Positions 34,673-42,977 of a stretch of 64,000 nt of DNA are shown one piece after another. Below the pieces are notes generated by a model. It had not been told where the DNA came from. It ran no database searches and saw only the letters and a program-made list of their open reading frames with translations. Source of the DNA: SHVO01 sp041905795 (GTDB lineage Bacteria > Pseudomonadota > Alphaproteobacteria > Rhodospirillales > Rhodospirillaceae); the NCBI GenBank assembly GCA_041905795.1, contig JAYRKL010000002.1, positions 193,531 through 257,530 on the forward strand. The letters are read 5' to 3'. Within the stretch, counting starts at the first letter, position 1. Each line of letters opens with the position of its first letter. The translations under genes were made by a program, and so were the position numbers.

Positions 34673-35616
34673 CCGAGAACGTCATCGACGTCACCGGCCT
34701 GACCAAGACATTCGGCGCCAAGACCGTGGTCGACGGCTTCAACATGAAGGTGCCGAAGGGATCGATCTACGGCTTCCTCGGGCCCAACGGGTCGGGCAAG
34801 ACCACCACCATCCGCATGATGTGCGGCCTCTTGAAGCCCGACGGCGGCGGCGGCACGGCGCTCGGCTACGACATCGTGACCCAGAGCCGCGAGATCAAGG
34901 CGCGCATCGGTTACATGACCCAGCGCTTCTCGCTGTACGAGGACCTGACCGTCGCCGAGAACCTGGCGTTCGTCGCGCGCCTTCATGAGATCGAGGATCT
35001 CAAGGGCCGCATCGGCGCGGCGCTCGAGGAATATGAACTGGGTCCCCGCGCCAACCAGCTGGCGGGGCAACTTTCCGGCGGCTGGAAGCAGCGCATGTCG
35101 CTGGCGGCGGCGTCGCTGCACGATCCCCAACTCTTGCTGCTGGACGAACCTACCGCCGGCGTCGACCCCAAGGCGCGGCGCGATTTCTGGGAACGCATCC
35201 GCGACAAGGCCGATAACGGCGTGTCGGTGCTGGTCTCCACCCATTATATGGACGAGGCGGTGCAGTGCGACTACATCGCCTTCATCGCTTATGGCCGCAA
35301 ACTGATCGACGCCCCCGCCGCCGCGATCCCTCAGGAAGTGGGCTTGCATACTTTTCGTATTGAAGCGGGTCGTATCGAAGCGGGGGGCGGCGAGAGCAGT
35401 AATCTGCACGCGGTTTATAAACAGCTCGCCGGCGCGCCGGGCGTCGACCAGGTGGCGCGCTTCGGCGCGGCCTTGCATGTCAGCGGGCGCGACGCGGCGG
35501 CGTTGGCGCGCGCGGTGGAGCCGTTCCGCGCCGGCTACGACGTCATGGAAGCCAAGACCGGCATGGAGGAGGCCTTCATCTACCTGATGGGCGGCGCCGA
35601 GGATAATTTCAAATGA
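34669..35616 (+). CDS. ABC transporter ATP-binding protein (drug-export type)
   Basis: Protein of 315 residues with a GTG start (GTGA overlap with the adaptor gene). Walker A is GPNGSGKTT (residues 38-46), the Q-loop region is YMTQRFSLYEDLT, the signature is QLSGGWKQRMSLA, Walker B is LLLLDEPTAGVD, and the H-loop is VSTHYMDEA. The variant LSGGWKQR is typical of ABC-2 exporters such as YbhF. It is coupled to the permease by a further ATGA overlap. It powers efflux through the permease at 35613. Confidence 0.94.
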   Translation: MTENVIDVTGLTKTFGAKTVVDGFNMKVPKGSIYGFLGPNGSGKTTTIRMMCGLLKPDGGGGTALGYDIVTQSREIKARIGYMTQRFSLYEDLTVAENLAFVARLHEIEDLKGRIGAALEEYELGPRANQLAGQLSGGWKQRMSLAAASLHDPQLLLLDEPTAGVDPKARRDFWERIRDKADNGVSVLVSTHYMDEAVQCDYIAFIAYGRKLIDAPAAAIPQEVGLHTFRIEAGRIEAGGGESSNLHAVYKQLAGAPGVDQVARFGAALHVSGRDAAALARAVEPFRAGYDVMEAKTGMEEAFIYLMGGAEDNFK

Positions 35617-36734
35617 AGGCCGCCGAGAAAGTCTTCTCCTGGTCGCGGGTGCTGGCGGTGCTGGCCAAGGAGTTCATCCAGATGCGCCGCGACCGCCTGA
35701 CCTTCGCCATGATGGTGGGCATCCCGATCGCGCAACTGGTGCTGTTCGGCTACGCCATCAACACCGACCCCCGGCATTTGCCCACCTTGATCGAAATGGG
35801 CGACAGCGGCCCCGCCACACGCGCGCTGATCCAGGGGTTGGGGAATTCCGGCTATTTCGATGTGCAAGGCGTGGTCGACCACGATCGGGCCGACGATGCG
35901 CTGGCGTCCGGGCGGACGATGTTCGTGGTCAGCATCCCGCCCTTGTTCGAGGAGAAGCTGGCGCGCGGCGAGCGCCCGCAGGTGATGCTCGACATCGACG
36001 CCTCCGATCCGGTGGCGGCCGGAGCCGGGGCCGGGGCCATGCCCGGGATCGTGCAGCAATCGCTGAAGCCCTACGCCGCCCCTGGCGACAGTCCGGTCGA
36101 GACCGTGATCCACCGCCGTTTCAATCCGGCGGGCCGCACCGCGGTGAACATCGTGCCCGGGCTGCTCGGCGTCATCCTCACCATGACCATGGTGCTGATC
36201 ACCGCCATCGCCATCACGCGGGAGACCGAACGCGGCACCCTGGAGGCGCTGCTGACCTCGCCGGCCCAGCCGGTGGAGGTGATGATCGGCAAGATTGCGC
36301 CCTATGTGGCGGTCGGTTTCATCCAGACCGCGGTCATGCTTGCCGGCGCCGGATTGCTGTTCGGGGTCCCTTTCCGGGGCAACCCGCTGGCGTTCCTGGC
36401 GGCGGTGTCGCTGTTCATCCTGGTCAACCTCGCGGTCGGCTTCCTGTTTTCGACCATGGCCCGCACCCAGATGCAGGCCATGCAGATGACCATCTTCCTG
36501 TTCCTGCCGTCGATCCTGCTGTCGGGCTTCATGTTCCCGTTCTACGGCATGCCGGCGTGGGCTCAAGTTCTCGGCCAGGTGCTGCCCACCACCCATTTCA
36601 TCCGGGCGGTGCGGGCGGTGATGCTGAAGGGGGCGGGCTTCGCGGAGGTCTGGGTCAACCTGTGGCCGCTCGCGGCGATCCTCGCGGTGATCGCCACATT
36701 GGCCCTGCGGCGCTACCGCCGGACCCTTGATTAA
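35613..36734 (+). CDS. ABC-2 type permease
   Basis: Protein of 373 residues. It starts with VLAVLAKEFIQMRRDRLTFAMMVGIPIAQLVLFGYAINTD, the usual first part of YhhJ/YbhS-type permeases (cytoplasmic amphipathic segment, first TM helix, then a large periplasmic loop of about 130 residues). Five further TM helices occupy residues about 170-370, with ETERGTLEALLTSPAQPVEVMIGK between them, the ABC-2 consensus. It forms the membrane channel of the exporter. A weak inverted repeat (CGGCTTTTG / CAAAAGCCG, 36750-36783) follows the stop. Confidence 0.92.
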   Translation: MKAAEKVFSWSRVLAVLAKEFIQMRRDRLTFAMMVGIPIAQLVLFGYAINTDPRHLPTLIEMGDSGPATRALIQGLGNSGYFDVQGVVDHDRADDALASGRTMFVVSIPPLFEEKLARGERPQVMLDIDASDPVAAGAGAGAMPGIVQQSLKPYAAPGDSPVETVIHRRFNPAGRTAVNIVPGLLGVILTMTMVLITAIAITRETERGTLEALLTSPAQPVEVMIGKIAPYVAVGFIQTAVMLAGAGLLFGVPFRGNPLAFLAAVSLFILVNLAVGFLFSTMARTQMQAMQMTIFLFLPSILLSGFMFPFYGMPAWAQVLGQVLPTTHFIRAVRAVMLKGAGFAEVWVNLWPLAAILAVIATLALRRYRRTLD

Positions 36735-36867
36735 CAGGGTGATTAATATCGGCTTTTGCCGAGTCCCGGGGGGTCAAAAGCCGCTAGGGAAATGACCGGG
36801 GGCCGGGGTATTCTCCCGCCCTCTTTACGCCGCCCGTCTTAAGCAGGCCATCCCGCCAGGAGTTCCC

Positions 36868-38376
36868 GTGACCGATCCCAAGCCAGGCTACACCACCGAA
36901 GTCCCGTATCCGAACGTCTATCACCGGGAACTCAATCCGTCTTTCCACGCCATGGCGCTGAACGCCAACGGCCTGGCGGCGCCGTCGCGCGGCGCGCCGT
37001 TCACGTATCTCGAACTCGGCTGCGCCTGGGGCCTGTCGACCCTGATCCACGCCGCCGCCAATCCGGACTCCAAGTTCGTGGGCGTGGACTTCAACGGCGA
37101 GTGCATCGCCGCCGCCGGCGAGATCGCCCGGGAAGCCAAGCTCACCAACGTCGAATTCCTGCAGGCCGACTTCGCCGACCTGCCCGGCCGCGTCATGCCG
37201 CAGTTCGACACCATCGTCATGCACGGGGTCTGGGGCTGGATCGACCAGGCGGGGCGCGACCACATCGTGCGCATCCTCGAGCGTCACCTCAAGCCGGAAG
37301 GCCACGCCTTCATCAGCTACAACGCCATGCCCGGCAACGCGCCGGTGGATGCGCTGCGCCGCCTGTTGCAGGTCGGCTACCAGCTCGGCGCCGAACCGCT
37401 GTTCAATAAGGTCAACGCCGGGGTCGGTATCGCCGCCCAGGTGAAGGACAACGGCGCGCGGTTCTTCGCCGCCCATCCCATGATGGCCGAGCGCATGGAT
37501 CACATGATCAAGCCGGCGCCGCGCGACTACCTGGCCCACGAATACTTCAACGCCGACTGGCAGCCGTTCTACTACGCCGACGTCGAGAAGGTGCTGGCGC
37601 CGGTGGGCCTGCAGTTCGCGGGCAGCGCGCATCTCCTGGACCTGATCGACGACGCCCAGCTGCCGGAGGCGGCGCGCCGCCATATCGCCGGCGCGCCGAC
37701 CATGAGCACCCGCGAGACCCTGCGCGACTTCTATATCAACACGCTGTTCCGCCGCGACATGTGGCGCAAGGGCAAGGTCGAACAGACCAAGGACTCCCAG
37801 GACGCGCTGCTCGCCACCAAGTTCGTGGTGGGCCAGGGCGTCGAGCATTTCGACCGCATCGCCGGCCACGCCATGCTGGGCGAGGTCCGCCCGAGGGCCG
37901 AGCCCGGCCGTGCCGTGGTCGCGGCGCTGGAAGCCGGCGCCAAGACCGCCATCGAGGTATCCCAGGATCCGGCGCTCTCGGGCGTCGAACTGGCGGTGAT
38001 CATGGAAACCATGATGGTGCTGGCGGCGGTGGGCGCGGCCGAGCCGATCCTGCCGGAAGCGGGCCTGGCGGCGCGCAAGGAAAGCTGTCAGCGCCTCAAC
38101 GTGGTGCTGGCGCAGCGCACCTTGAACGCCACCAGGACCGGCGGCCGCGAGTGGCAGTCTCTCGCTTCTCCCGTGACCGGCGGCGGCGTCGCCACCAACG
38201 CCGTGATCCAGGCCTTCATCCTGGCCAAGCACCAGGGCGCCGAGCCCATGGCTTTCGCGGCGCGTTTCGCCCCGGACGAGGCGCCGGCCGCCGACGTGCA
38301 GGAGCATATCCGCAAGCTCTATGAGGTTTTCGAGCGGGAATCCGCCTCGACCTTTGGTAACCTGGGGATCGTCTAA
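36868..38376 (+). CDS. SAM methyltransferase with regulatory domain (PKMT-like)
   Basis: Protein of 502 residues. It opens with YTTEVPYPNVYHRELNPSFHAMALNANGLAAP, the hallmark start of rickettsial protein-lysine-methyltransferase relatives. The SAM site reads FTYLELGCAWGLSTLIHAAANP, FVGVDFNGE, FLQADFADLP, with MHGVWGWID at motif IV. The middle (residues about 220-320) corresponds to the methyltransferase regulatory domain (HEYFNADWQPFYYADVEKVLAPVGLQFAGSAH). The C-terminal part is helical. In rickettsiae such enzymes methylate lysines of outer-membrane protein B; no such substrate is visible here. The gene is followed by the patatin gene after 24 bases, so they may share a transcript. Confidence 0.82.
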   Translation: MTDPKPGYTTEVPYPNVYHRELNPSFHAMALNANGLAAPSRGAPFTYLELGCAWGLSTLIHAAANPDSKFVGVDFNGECIAAAGEIAREAKLTNVEFLQADFADLPGRVMPQFDTIVMHGVWGWIDQAGRDHIVRILERHLKPEGHAFISYNAMPGNAPVDALRRLLQVGYQLGAEPLFNKVNAGVGIAAQVKDNGARFFAAHPMMAERMDHMIKPAPRDYLAHEYFNADWQPFYYADVEKVLAPVGLQFAGSAHLLDLIDDAQLPEAARRHIAGAPTMSTRETLRDFYINTLFRRDMWRKGKVEQTKDSQDALLATKFVVGQGVEHFDRIAGHAMLGEVRPRAEPGRAVVAALEAGAKTAIEVSQDPALSGVELAVIMETMMVLAAVGAAEPILPEAGLAARKESCQRLNVVLAQRTLNATRTGGREWQSLASPVTGGGVATNAVIQAFILAKHQGAEPMAFAARFAPDEAPAADVQEHIRKLYEVFERESASTFGNLGIV

Positions 38377-38400
38377 AGAAGTAAAGCGATCTCTTCGGCC

Positions 38401-39447
38401 ATGACGGGGAAGGCCAAAAATCTCAAACGCCTGAATCTCGCGCTCCAAGGCGGCGGCGCGCACGGCGCCTTCACCTGGGGCGTGCTTGACCGTCTGATGC
38501 GCGACGGGCGCATCTTCATCGACGGCATCAGCGGCACCAGCGCCGGCGCCATGAACGGCGTGGTGTTCACCGACGGCTTCATCAAAGGCGGCCGTCAGGG
38601 CGCCATCGACTCCCTGCATACCTTCTGGAAAGCCGTCAGCGACTGCGCTCTTTTTCCGGGGGGCATACCCGCCGGCATGGGGTTCATGCCGGGCTTCACG
38701 GGTGGCGACGATCGCTGGAACGTGGACGCGTCGCCCGCCTTCATGTGGGCCGACGCCATCACCCGCATGTTTTCGCCGTACCAGACCAACCCGCTCAACC
38801 TCAATCCGCTGCGCGACATCCTCGGCGAACAGGTGGACTTCGCCGCGCTCAGGAAACGCAAGGACATCAAGCTGTTCGTGTCGGCCACCAACGTGCGCAC
38901 CTGCAAGCTCAAGGTGTTCCGCACCGACGAGATGAGCGTGGACGCGCTGCTGGCCTCCGCCTGCCTGCCGTTGATGTTCCAGGCGGTCGAGATCGACGGC
39001 GAGCCCTACTGGGATGGCGGTTATCTCGCCAACCCCGCCATCGCGCCCTTGATCCACGAGTGCGTCAGCAAGGACGTGATGATCGTGCAGGTCAACCCGA
39101 TGAAACGCCCGGCCGCGCCGACCAGCGCGCGCGAGATCCTCAACCGTGTCAACGAGATCAGCTTCAACGCCACCTTGATCCGCGAGATGAACGGCATCGC
39201 CACCATCTCCAAGCTGATCGACGAGGGCAAGCTCAAGGACACGCCTTTCCACCAGGTCAATTTCCACATGATCGCCGCCGAGGAGGAGATGAGCCACCTC
39301 GGCGCGTCTTCCAAGTTCAACGCCGATTGGGGGTTCCTGCGCCACCTCTACGACCTCGGCGTCGCCACCACCGACACATGGCTCGCGCAGAATTTCGACC
39401 GCATTCAGCGGGAATCCACCCTGGACACGGTCGAGACCTATCACTAG
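38401..39447 (+). CDS. Patatin-like phospholipase (with DUF3734-like tail)
   Basis: Protein of 348 residues. The patatin signature is complete: oxyanion loop LALQGGGAHGAFTWGVLD, nucleophile Ser in GISGTSAGAMNG, and catalytic Asp in YWDGGYLANPAI. The C-terminal third (REILNRVNEISFNATLIREMNGI...SSKFNADWGFLRHLYDLG) matches the DUF3734 extension of bacterial patatins. It is a cytoplasmic or membrane-associated lipid acyl hydrolase. A separate cyclic-nucleotide-binding protein starts 16 bases downstream; in neuropathy-target-esterase-type proteins the two domains are fused. This suggests that lipase activity may respond to a cyclic nucleotide, which is inference. Confidence 0.9.
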   Translation: MTGKAKNLKRLNLALQGGGAHGAFTWGVLDRLMRDGRIFIDGISGTSAGAMNGVVFTDGFIKGGRQGAIDSLHTFWKAVSDCALFPGGIPAGMGFMPGFTGGDDRWNVDASPAFMWADAITRMFSPYQTNPLNLNPLRDILGEQVDFAALRKRKDIKLFVSATNVRTCKLKVFRTDEMSVDALLASACLPLMFQAVEIDGEPYWDGGYLANPAIAPLIHECVSKDVMIVQVNPMKRPAAPTSAREILNRVNEISFNATLIREMNGIATISKLIDEGKLKDTPFHQVNFHMIAAEEEMSHLGASSKFNADWGFLRHLYDLGVATTDTWLAQNFDRIQRESTLDTVETYH

Positions 39448-39463
39448 CGGAGAGGGGCCGCCC

Positions 39464-39847
39464 ATGGACCACGCCGAGCTGGCCGCGCTGATGTCACATC
39501 GCCGCACCGTGGCGCCGGGCGAGGTCATTTTCCTCGAAGGCCAGCCGGCGGACTTCGCCTACGTGATCCTGCAAGGCGAGGTGCAGGTGACGGTCAATGA
39601 CGCCGATGGCAACACGGTAGTCATCAACCGCATGCCGGCGGGCGAGCTGTTCGGCGAACTGGCCCTCCTGGAAGGCGCCGGCCCGCGCACCGCCACGGCG
39701 CTGTCCAAGGACGGCTGCGAGCTGCTGGAGATTGAGAAAGGTGTCTTCGCCAAGCGCCTCGCCGGCGCCGACCCCCTGCTGCGGTTCGTGATTTCGCACC
39801 TGGCGAAACGGGTGGTGATGTGGACGGATCGGGTGCGGGCGGCGTGA
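39464..39847 (+). CDS. Single-domain cyclic-nucleotide-binding protein
   Basis: Protein of 127 residues, almost exactly one cNMP-binding domain. The fold markers are VAPGEVIFLEGQPADFAYVILQGEVQV, then the phosphate-binding cassette GELFGELALLEGAGPRTATAL with the conserved Glu and Arg, then a C-terminal helix. There is no DNA-binding domain, so it is not a CRP regulator; it could act on the adjacent patatin or other partners. GGAGAGGGG lies upstream of the ATG. It is the last gene before the compositional break at about 39.9 kb. Confidence 0.9.
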   Translation: MDHAELAALMSHRRTVAPGEVIFLEGQPADFAYVILQGEVQVTVNDADGNTVVINRMPAGELFGELALLEGAGPRTATALSKDGCELLEIEKGVFAKRLAGADPLLRFVISHLAKRVVMWTDRVRAA

Positions 39848-40151
39848 TGCAGGCCCTGATGAGGTCAAAAGTTTTCGAAAGCGCCGGCGGGTTACGCGTA
39901 ATGGCTGTGAAATGAGGTGGTCTATTTTGCGTGGGGTATTAAGAACCGAGAATACCCACCTAAATAGGTCAGAAAATACCGCGTAGCACGCCTCGATTTC
40001 CGTTCAATCGCCGAGCCACTGGTTCATGGTCGTTTTTTCCCCTACGTTTTTTCGTCACGTGTGTGATGGGGCGTACTCAGCACCTAGGGCGCTTGGTACG
40101 TGCCGAAGTAGCAACTTCGTCAGGGGCGGCCAATAGGCCGATGGGAGCAAT
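39848..40151. other. AT-richer intergenic region with small hairpins
   Basis: 304 bases with no gene. Composition shifts from G+C-rich to mixed from about 39880. GGGTATT (39934-39940) and AATACCC (39951-39957) form a 7-bp inverted repeat. CGAAGT-agca-ACTTCG (40104-40119) is a perfect 6-bp hairpin. The promoter of the following three-gene module should lie here; I cannot pick a convincing -35/-10 pair. Confidence 0.5.
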
Positions 40152-40784
40152 ATGAATATTGCAAAACTTTCAGACCGAAAATTGCTTGAACACATTGCGA
40201 AGGGTTTGAAGCTGTTCCGCGAAGCTAATCTTGTTAAAGAATTTGAGAAACAGAACGAAATTGTTGCGCGAAGCGTACCCACCAATTGGGTGCCGTATGA
40301 GGTTGCTCCGTGTCCCGATCAGAGCGATGAATGCGAGTGCAAAAAAGGCAACAATGGGAATCAGTTATCTCGCACGTGTACTCTGTCGATTGACACAGAC
40401 ACCAACGGGGCTCCCTACATCTCTCCTGACGATCCGCACTTTTTCATTAAGAAGAAGCACAAGCGCCAGCTTGTTTGGCAAATCGATAAGAACGCAGATC
40501 CGAAGTGGCAGTTCAGGGAGTATAAAACGTCGACACAAACTTTTACGCCTATCACGGTGTTCGCGGAATCGCAGGACCAATTGCCGGACACGTTTCCTGG
40601 TAGGCGAGAGATGGTTTACAAAATCGACGCCAAAAAAAGGACCCTAACACTTTGCTACGATCCGAAAGAGGGCACGACGAAAAGGACCTTTTGGTACAAG
40701 ATATTTATGTATGACGGGAGTGCGGCCTCGGCTTTGAAGCCTCTCGAACTCGATCCAATCATCGAGTACGAAGACGGTTTTTAA
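40152..40784 (+). CDS. Protein of unknown function, AT-rich, first gene of the TIR-cyclase module
   Basis: Protein of 210 residues, not recognised. It begins with a helix (LSDRKLLEHIAKGLKLFREANLVKEFEKQNEIV), then CPDQSDECECKKGNN, a cysteine cluster that might bind metal. The rest is strand-rich with aromatics (HKRQLVWQIDKNADPKWQF, TFWYKIFMYDGSA). There is no signal peptide or membrane segment. Base composition is far from the neighbours: 40201-40260 has 23 G+C of 60. This suggests recent transfer. GGGAGC lies upstream of the ATG. Its stop is three bases before the GTG of the TIR gene, so the two are almost certainly co-expressed. Confidence 0.75.
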   Translation: MNIAKLSDRKLLEHIAKGLKLFREANLVKEFEKQNEIVARSVPTNWVPYEVAPCPDQSDECECKKGNNGNQLSRTCTLSIDTDTNGAPYISPDDPHFFIKKKHKRQLVWQIDKNADPKWQFREYKTSTQTFTPITVFAESQDQLPDTFPGRREMVYKIDAKKRTLTLCYDPKEGTTKRTFWYKIFMYDGSAASALKPLELDPIIEYEDGF

Positions 40785-40787
40785 AAC

Positions 40788-42977
40788 GTGTCAGGCGACG
40801 GATCACCGGCGGTCCCTGAGGGGGGGGCTTTCCGCGCTTTTCTCAGCTACAGCCACCGTGACTCCGCCGCCGCCAAATGGCTGCACCGCGCGCTGGAATC
40901 CTACCGGGTTCCAGCGCGTCTAGTGGGTCGCACCACGCGGACCGGCATTGTCGGCAAGACCGCAGGGAAGATCTTCCGTGATCGCGACGAACTGTCGGTG
41001 TCGTCCGATCTAACCGGGCGCATCAACGATGCGCTGCGCGCCTCACAATTCCTGATCGTGTTGTGCTCGCCCACTTCGGCAGCGTCGAAGTGGGTGAACC
41101 AGGAGGTCGTCAATTTCAAGCGTCTGAAAGGTGCAGACAGCATCATCGCTGTGATCCTGGACGGCGAGCCCTTCGCTTCGGACATTTCAGGTCGTGAAGC
41201 CGAGGAGTGTTTCGTTCCCGCCTTGCGTTTCGATGTCGATTCCGGTGGCGCGCTGACGGGGAAGCGCGCGGAGCCCATCGCCGCCGATCTCCGCCATGGC
41301 AAGGACAGCAAACGCCTCGTCAGGATGAAGGTCCTGGCCGGGCTCCTGGGCCTGGAACTCGACGAGTTGATTCGCCGCGAGGTCCAACGCCGCAACCGCC
41401 AGCTGTTCGCCTTCTCCTGCGCCATGGGGGCGATCGTGATCGCCCTCACAGTACTGTCGGTGTTAGCTGTGTCGTCACGCAACGCGGCAGTCGCCGCACG
41501 CGATGATGCCAGGCGCCAGAAGGACCAGGCGGAAGGCCTGATCGATTTCATGCTGGGGGACCTTAAGGACAAGCTGAAGCCTGTTGGCCGGCTCGACTCC
41601 CTAGAAGCCGTCGGCGGGCGCGCGACCCGTTACTTCGAGTCCTTACGGGCTGACGAGGTCGATTCCGAAACCCGTGCGCGGCTCGCGCGGACAAAGCTGC
41701 TCGCCGCGGAAGTGCTTTACTCCCAAGGGCGCGCCAAAGAGGCCGCAGAACAGTCCGACCAAGCCTTCGCTTTGACCGAGGCGCTACAGCTGGCCGAACC
41801 GGAAAAATCCTCGCGTATTTTCGATCATGCGCAGAGCGAATTCTGGGTAGGTTACGGAAAGTTCCGCAATGCATCGTACAGCGCGGCCGAGGAGAATTTC
41901 GCACACTACGCGGCACTGGCTGCGCGCCTGGTGGAGCTTGACCCAGGCAATCTGGCATGGCGCGCGGAACGCGCCAGTGCGCTCACCAACCTGGGCGCGG
42001 TCAGGCTGCAGCTTCTACATACCGATGCGGCGCTTATGGACTTTCAGGCTGCCGCGACTGATCAGAACCAGGTAATCGCCGGACAACCCGCGCTCGAGAC
42101 ATTCGCCGGCGAGGTGGAGCGTTCGAAACAGCGCACCAAGCTGGTCAATCTGAATATTGATCTCGGCCAGATCCTGGCCTGGGAAGGGGGGGCACGCGCC
42201 GTCGCCGGCGTAATTGATGACGCCATCGCTTTGAGGGAGCAAGAGCTGGTGGTTTATAGGACGATTGAGAGTCTTGATCCGGCAAATGCAACTATCGCCC
42301 AATCGCGCTGGTTGGCGACGCGTCACCGTGGCCTGCTGCGGTTGCAAAAAGGCGATGCGGCCGGCGCGCTGGCGGATTTTCGCATCGCCATCGCCATTGC
42401 CGAGCCTCTGAGCCGACGCGATCAGGACAACAAGCGCTGGACACAAGTGCTGGCGCGGTGCCGGCTGGATGCCGTGGAGGCGCTGCTCGATCTGGGTCAG
42501 TCCGCGGAAGCGCGGGAGCAGCTCGCCCTGGCGCTGGCGGCCCGCGACGATATCATCCGGGGCGGTACCATCAACCGCGCGGTCAGGATTCAACTGGTTG
42601 CGAAATCCCATATGGTTGCGGCCCGCCAGCGAAGCGTGGACAACGCGCCGGTGGCGGCCGCGCGTTCCCTGGCGGCTCTGGCCGAAGTCACCGGCGAGAT
42701 CCTCAAAACGACGCCCGACGAGCCCGAGACCTTGCTCCTGATGGCGGAAGGCCGTTTGCTGAGCGGCGATATCGCCAGCAACCGACGCGACGCGTCGGCG
42801 CAATGGGTTGGCGCGCTTGAGATTGCCGACCAGGTTGGTGCGAATAACACACAGGGGGCTGCGCTGCAGGCGTTGGCGGCAAGGCGGCTGAACGATAGCC
42901 AGCGGTTGGCTCGCGTTAAACCGCTGCTCTGCGCCGCCGGCTATGGCCGCAATGAGCTCAAAGACCTATGTCGATGA
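40788..42977 (+). CDS. Membrane-anchored TIR-domain protein with TPR-like C-terminus
   Basis: Protein of 729 residues with a GTG start three bases after the previous stop. Residues about 13-170 form a TIR domain: FRAFLSYSHRDSAAAKWLHRALE, IFRDRDELSVSSDL, ASQFLIVLCSPTSAASKWVNQEVV, with Glu106 at the position of the NADase catalytic Glu. One hydrophobic helix follows (about residues 206-231) after the basic stretch RREVQRRNRQ, so by the positive-inside rule the TIR is cytoplasmic and the rest extracytoplasmic. A short coiled coil and TPR-like helical repeats fill residues 235-700. TIR proteins of this build are probably sensors or NAD-degrading effectors; no activity is proven. It overlaps the cyclase gene by ten bases. 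Confidence 0.87.
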   Translation: MSGDGSPAVPEGGAFRAFLSYSHRDSAAAKWLHRALESYRVPARLVGRTTRTGIVGKTAGKIFRDRDELSVSSDLTGRINDALRASQFLIVLCSPTSAASKWVNQEVVNFKRLKGADSIIAVILDGEPFASDISGREAEECFVPALRFDVDSGGALTGKRAEPIAADLRHGKDSKRLVRMKVLAGLLGLELDELIRREVQRRNRQLFAFSCAMGAIVIALTVLSVLAVSSRNAAVAARDDARRQKDQAEGLIDFMLGDLKDKLKPVGRLDSLEAVGGRATRYFESLRADEVDSETRARLARTKLLAAEVLYSQGRAKEAAEQSDQAFALTEALQLAEPEKSSRIFDHAQSEFWVGYGKFRNASYSAAEENFAHYAALAARLVELDPGNLAWRAERASALTNLGAVRLQLLHTDAALMDFQAAATDQNQVIAGQPALETFAGEVERSKQRTKLVNLNIDLGQILAWEGGARAVAGVIDDAIALREQELVVYRTIESLDPANATIAQSRWLATRHRGLLRLQKGDAAGALADFRIAIAIAEPLSRRDQDNKRWTQVLARCRLDAVEALLDLGQSAEAREQLALALAARDDIIRGGTINRAVRIQLVAKSHMVAARQRSVDNAPVAAARSLAALAEVTGEILKTTPDEPETLLLMAEGRLLSGDIASNRRDASAQWVGALEIADQVGANNTQGAALQALAARRLNDSQRLARVKPLLCAAGYGRNELKDLCR

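Noticed and set aside
36784..39528. 914-codon open frame on the minus strand
   Set aside because: It lies antisense to three genes with clear domains (methyltransferase, patatin, cNMP-binding). Its product is repetitive His/Arg/Gly/Val-rich sequence typical of antisense frames in G+C-rich DNA.
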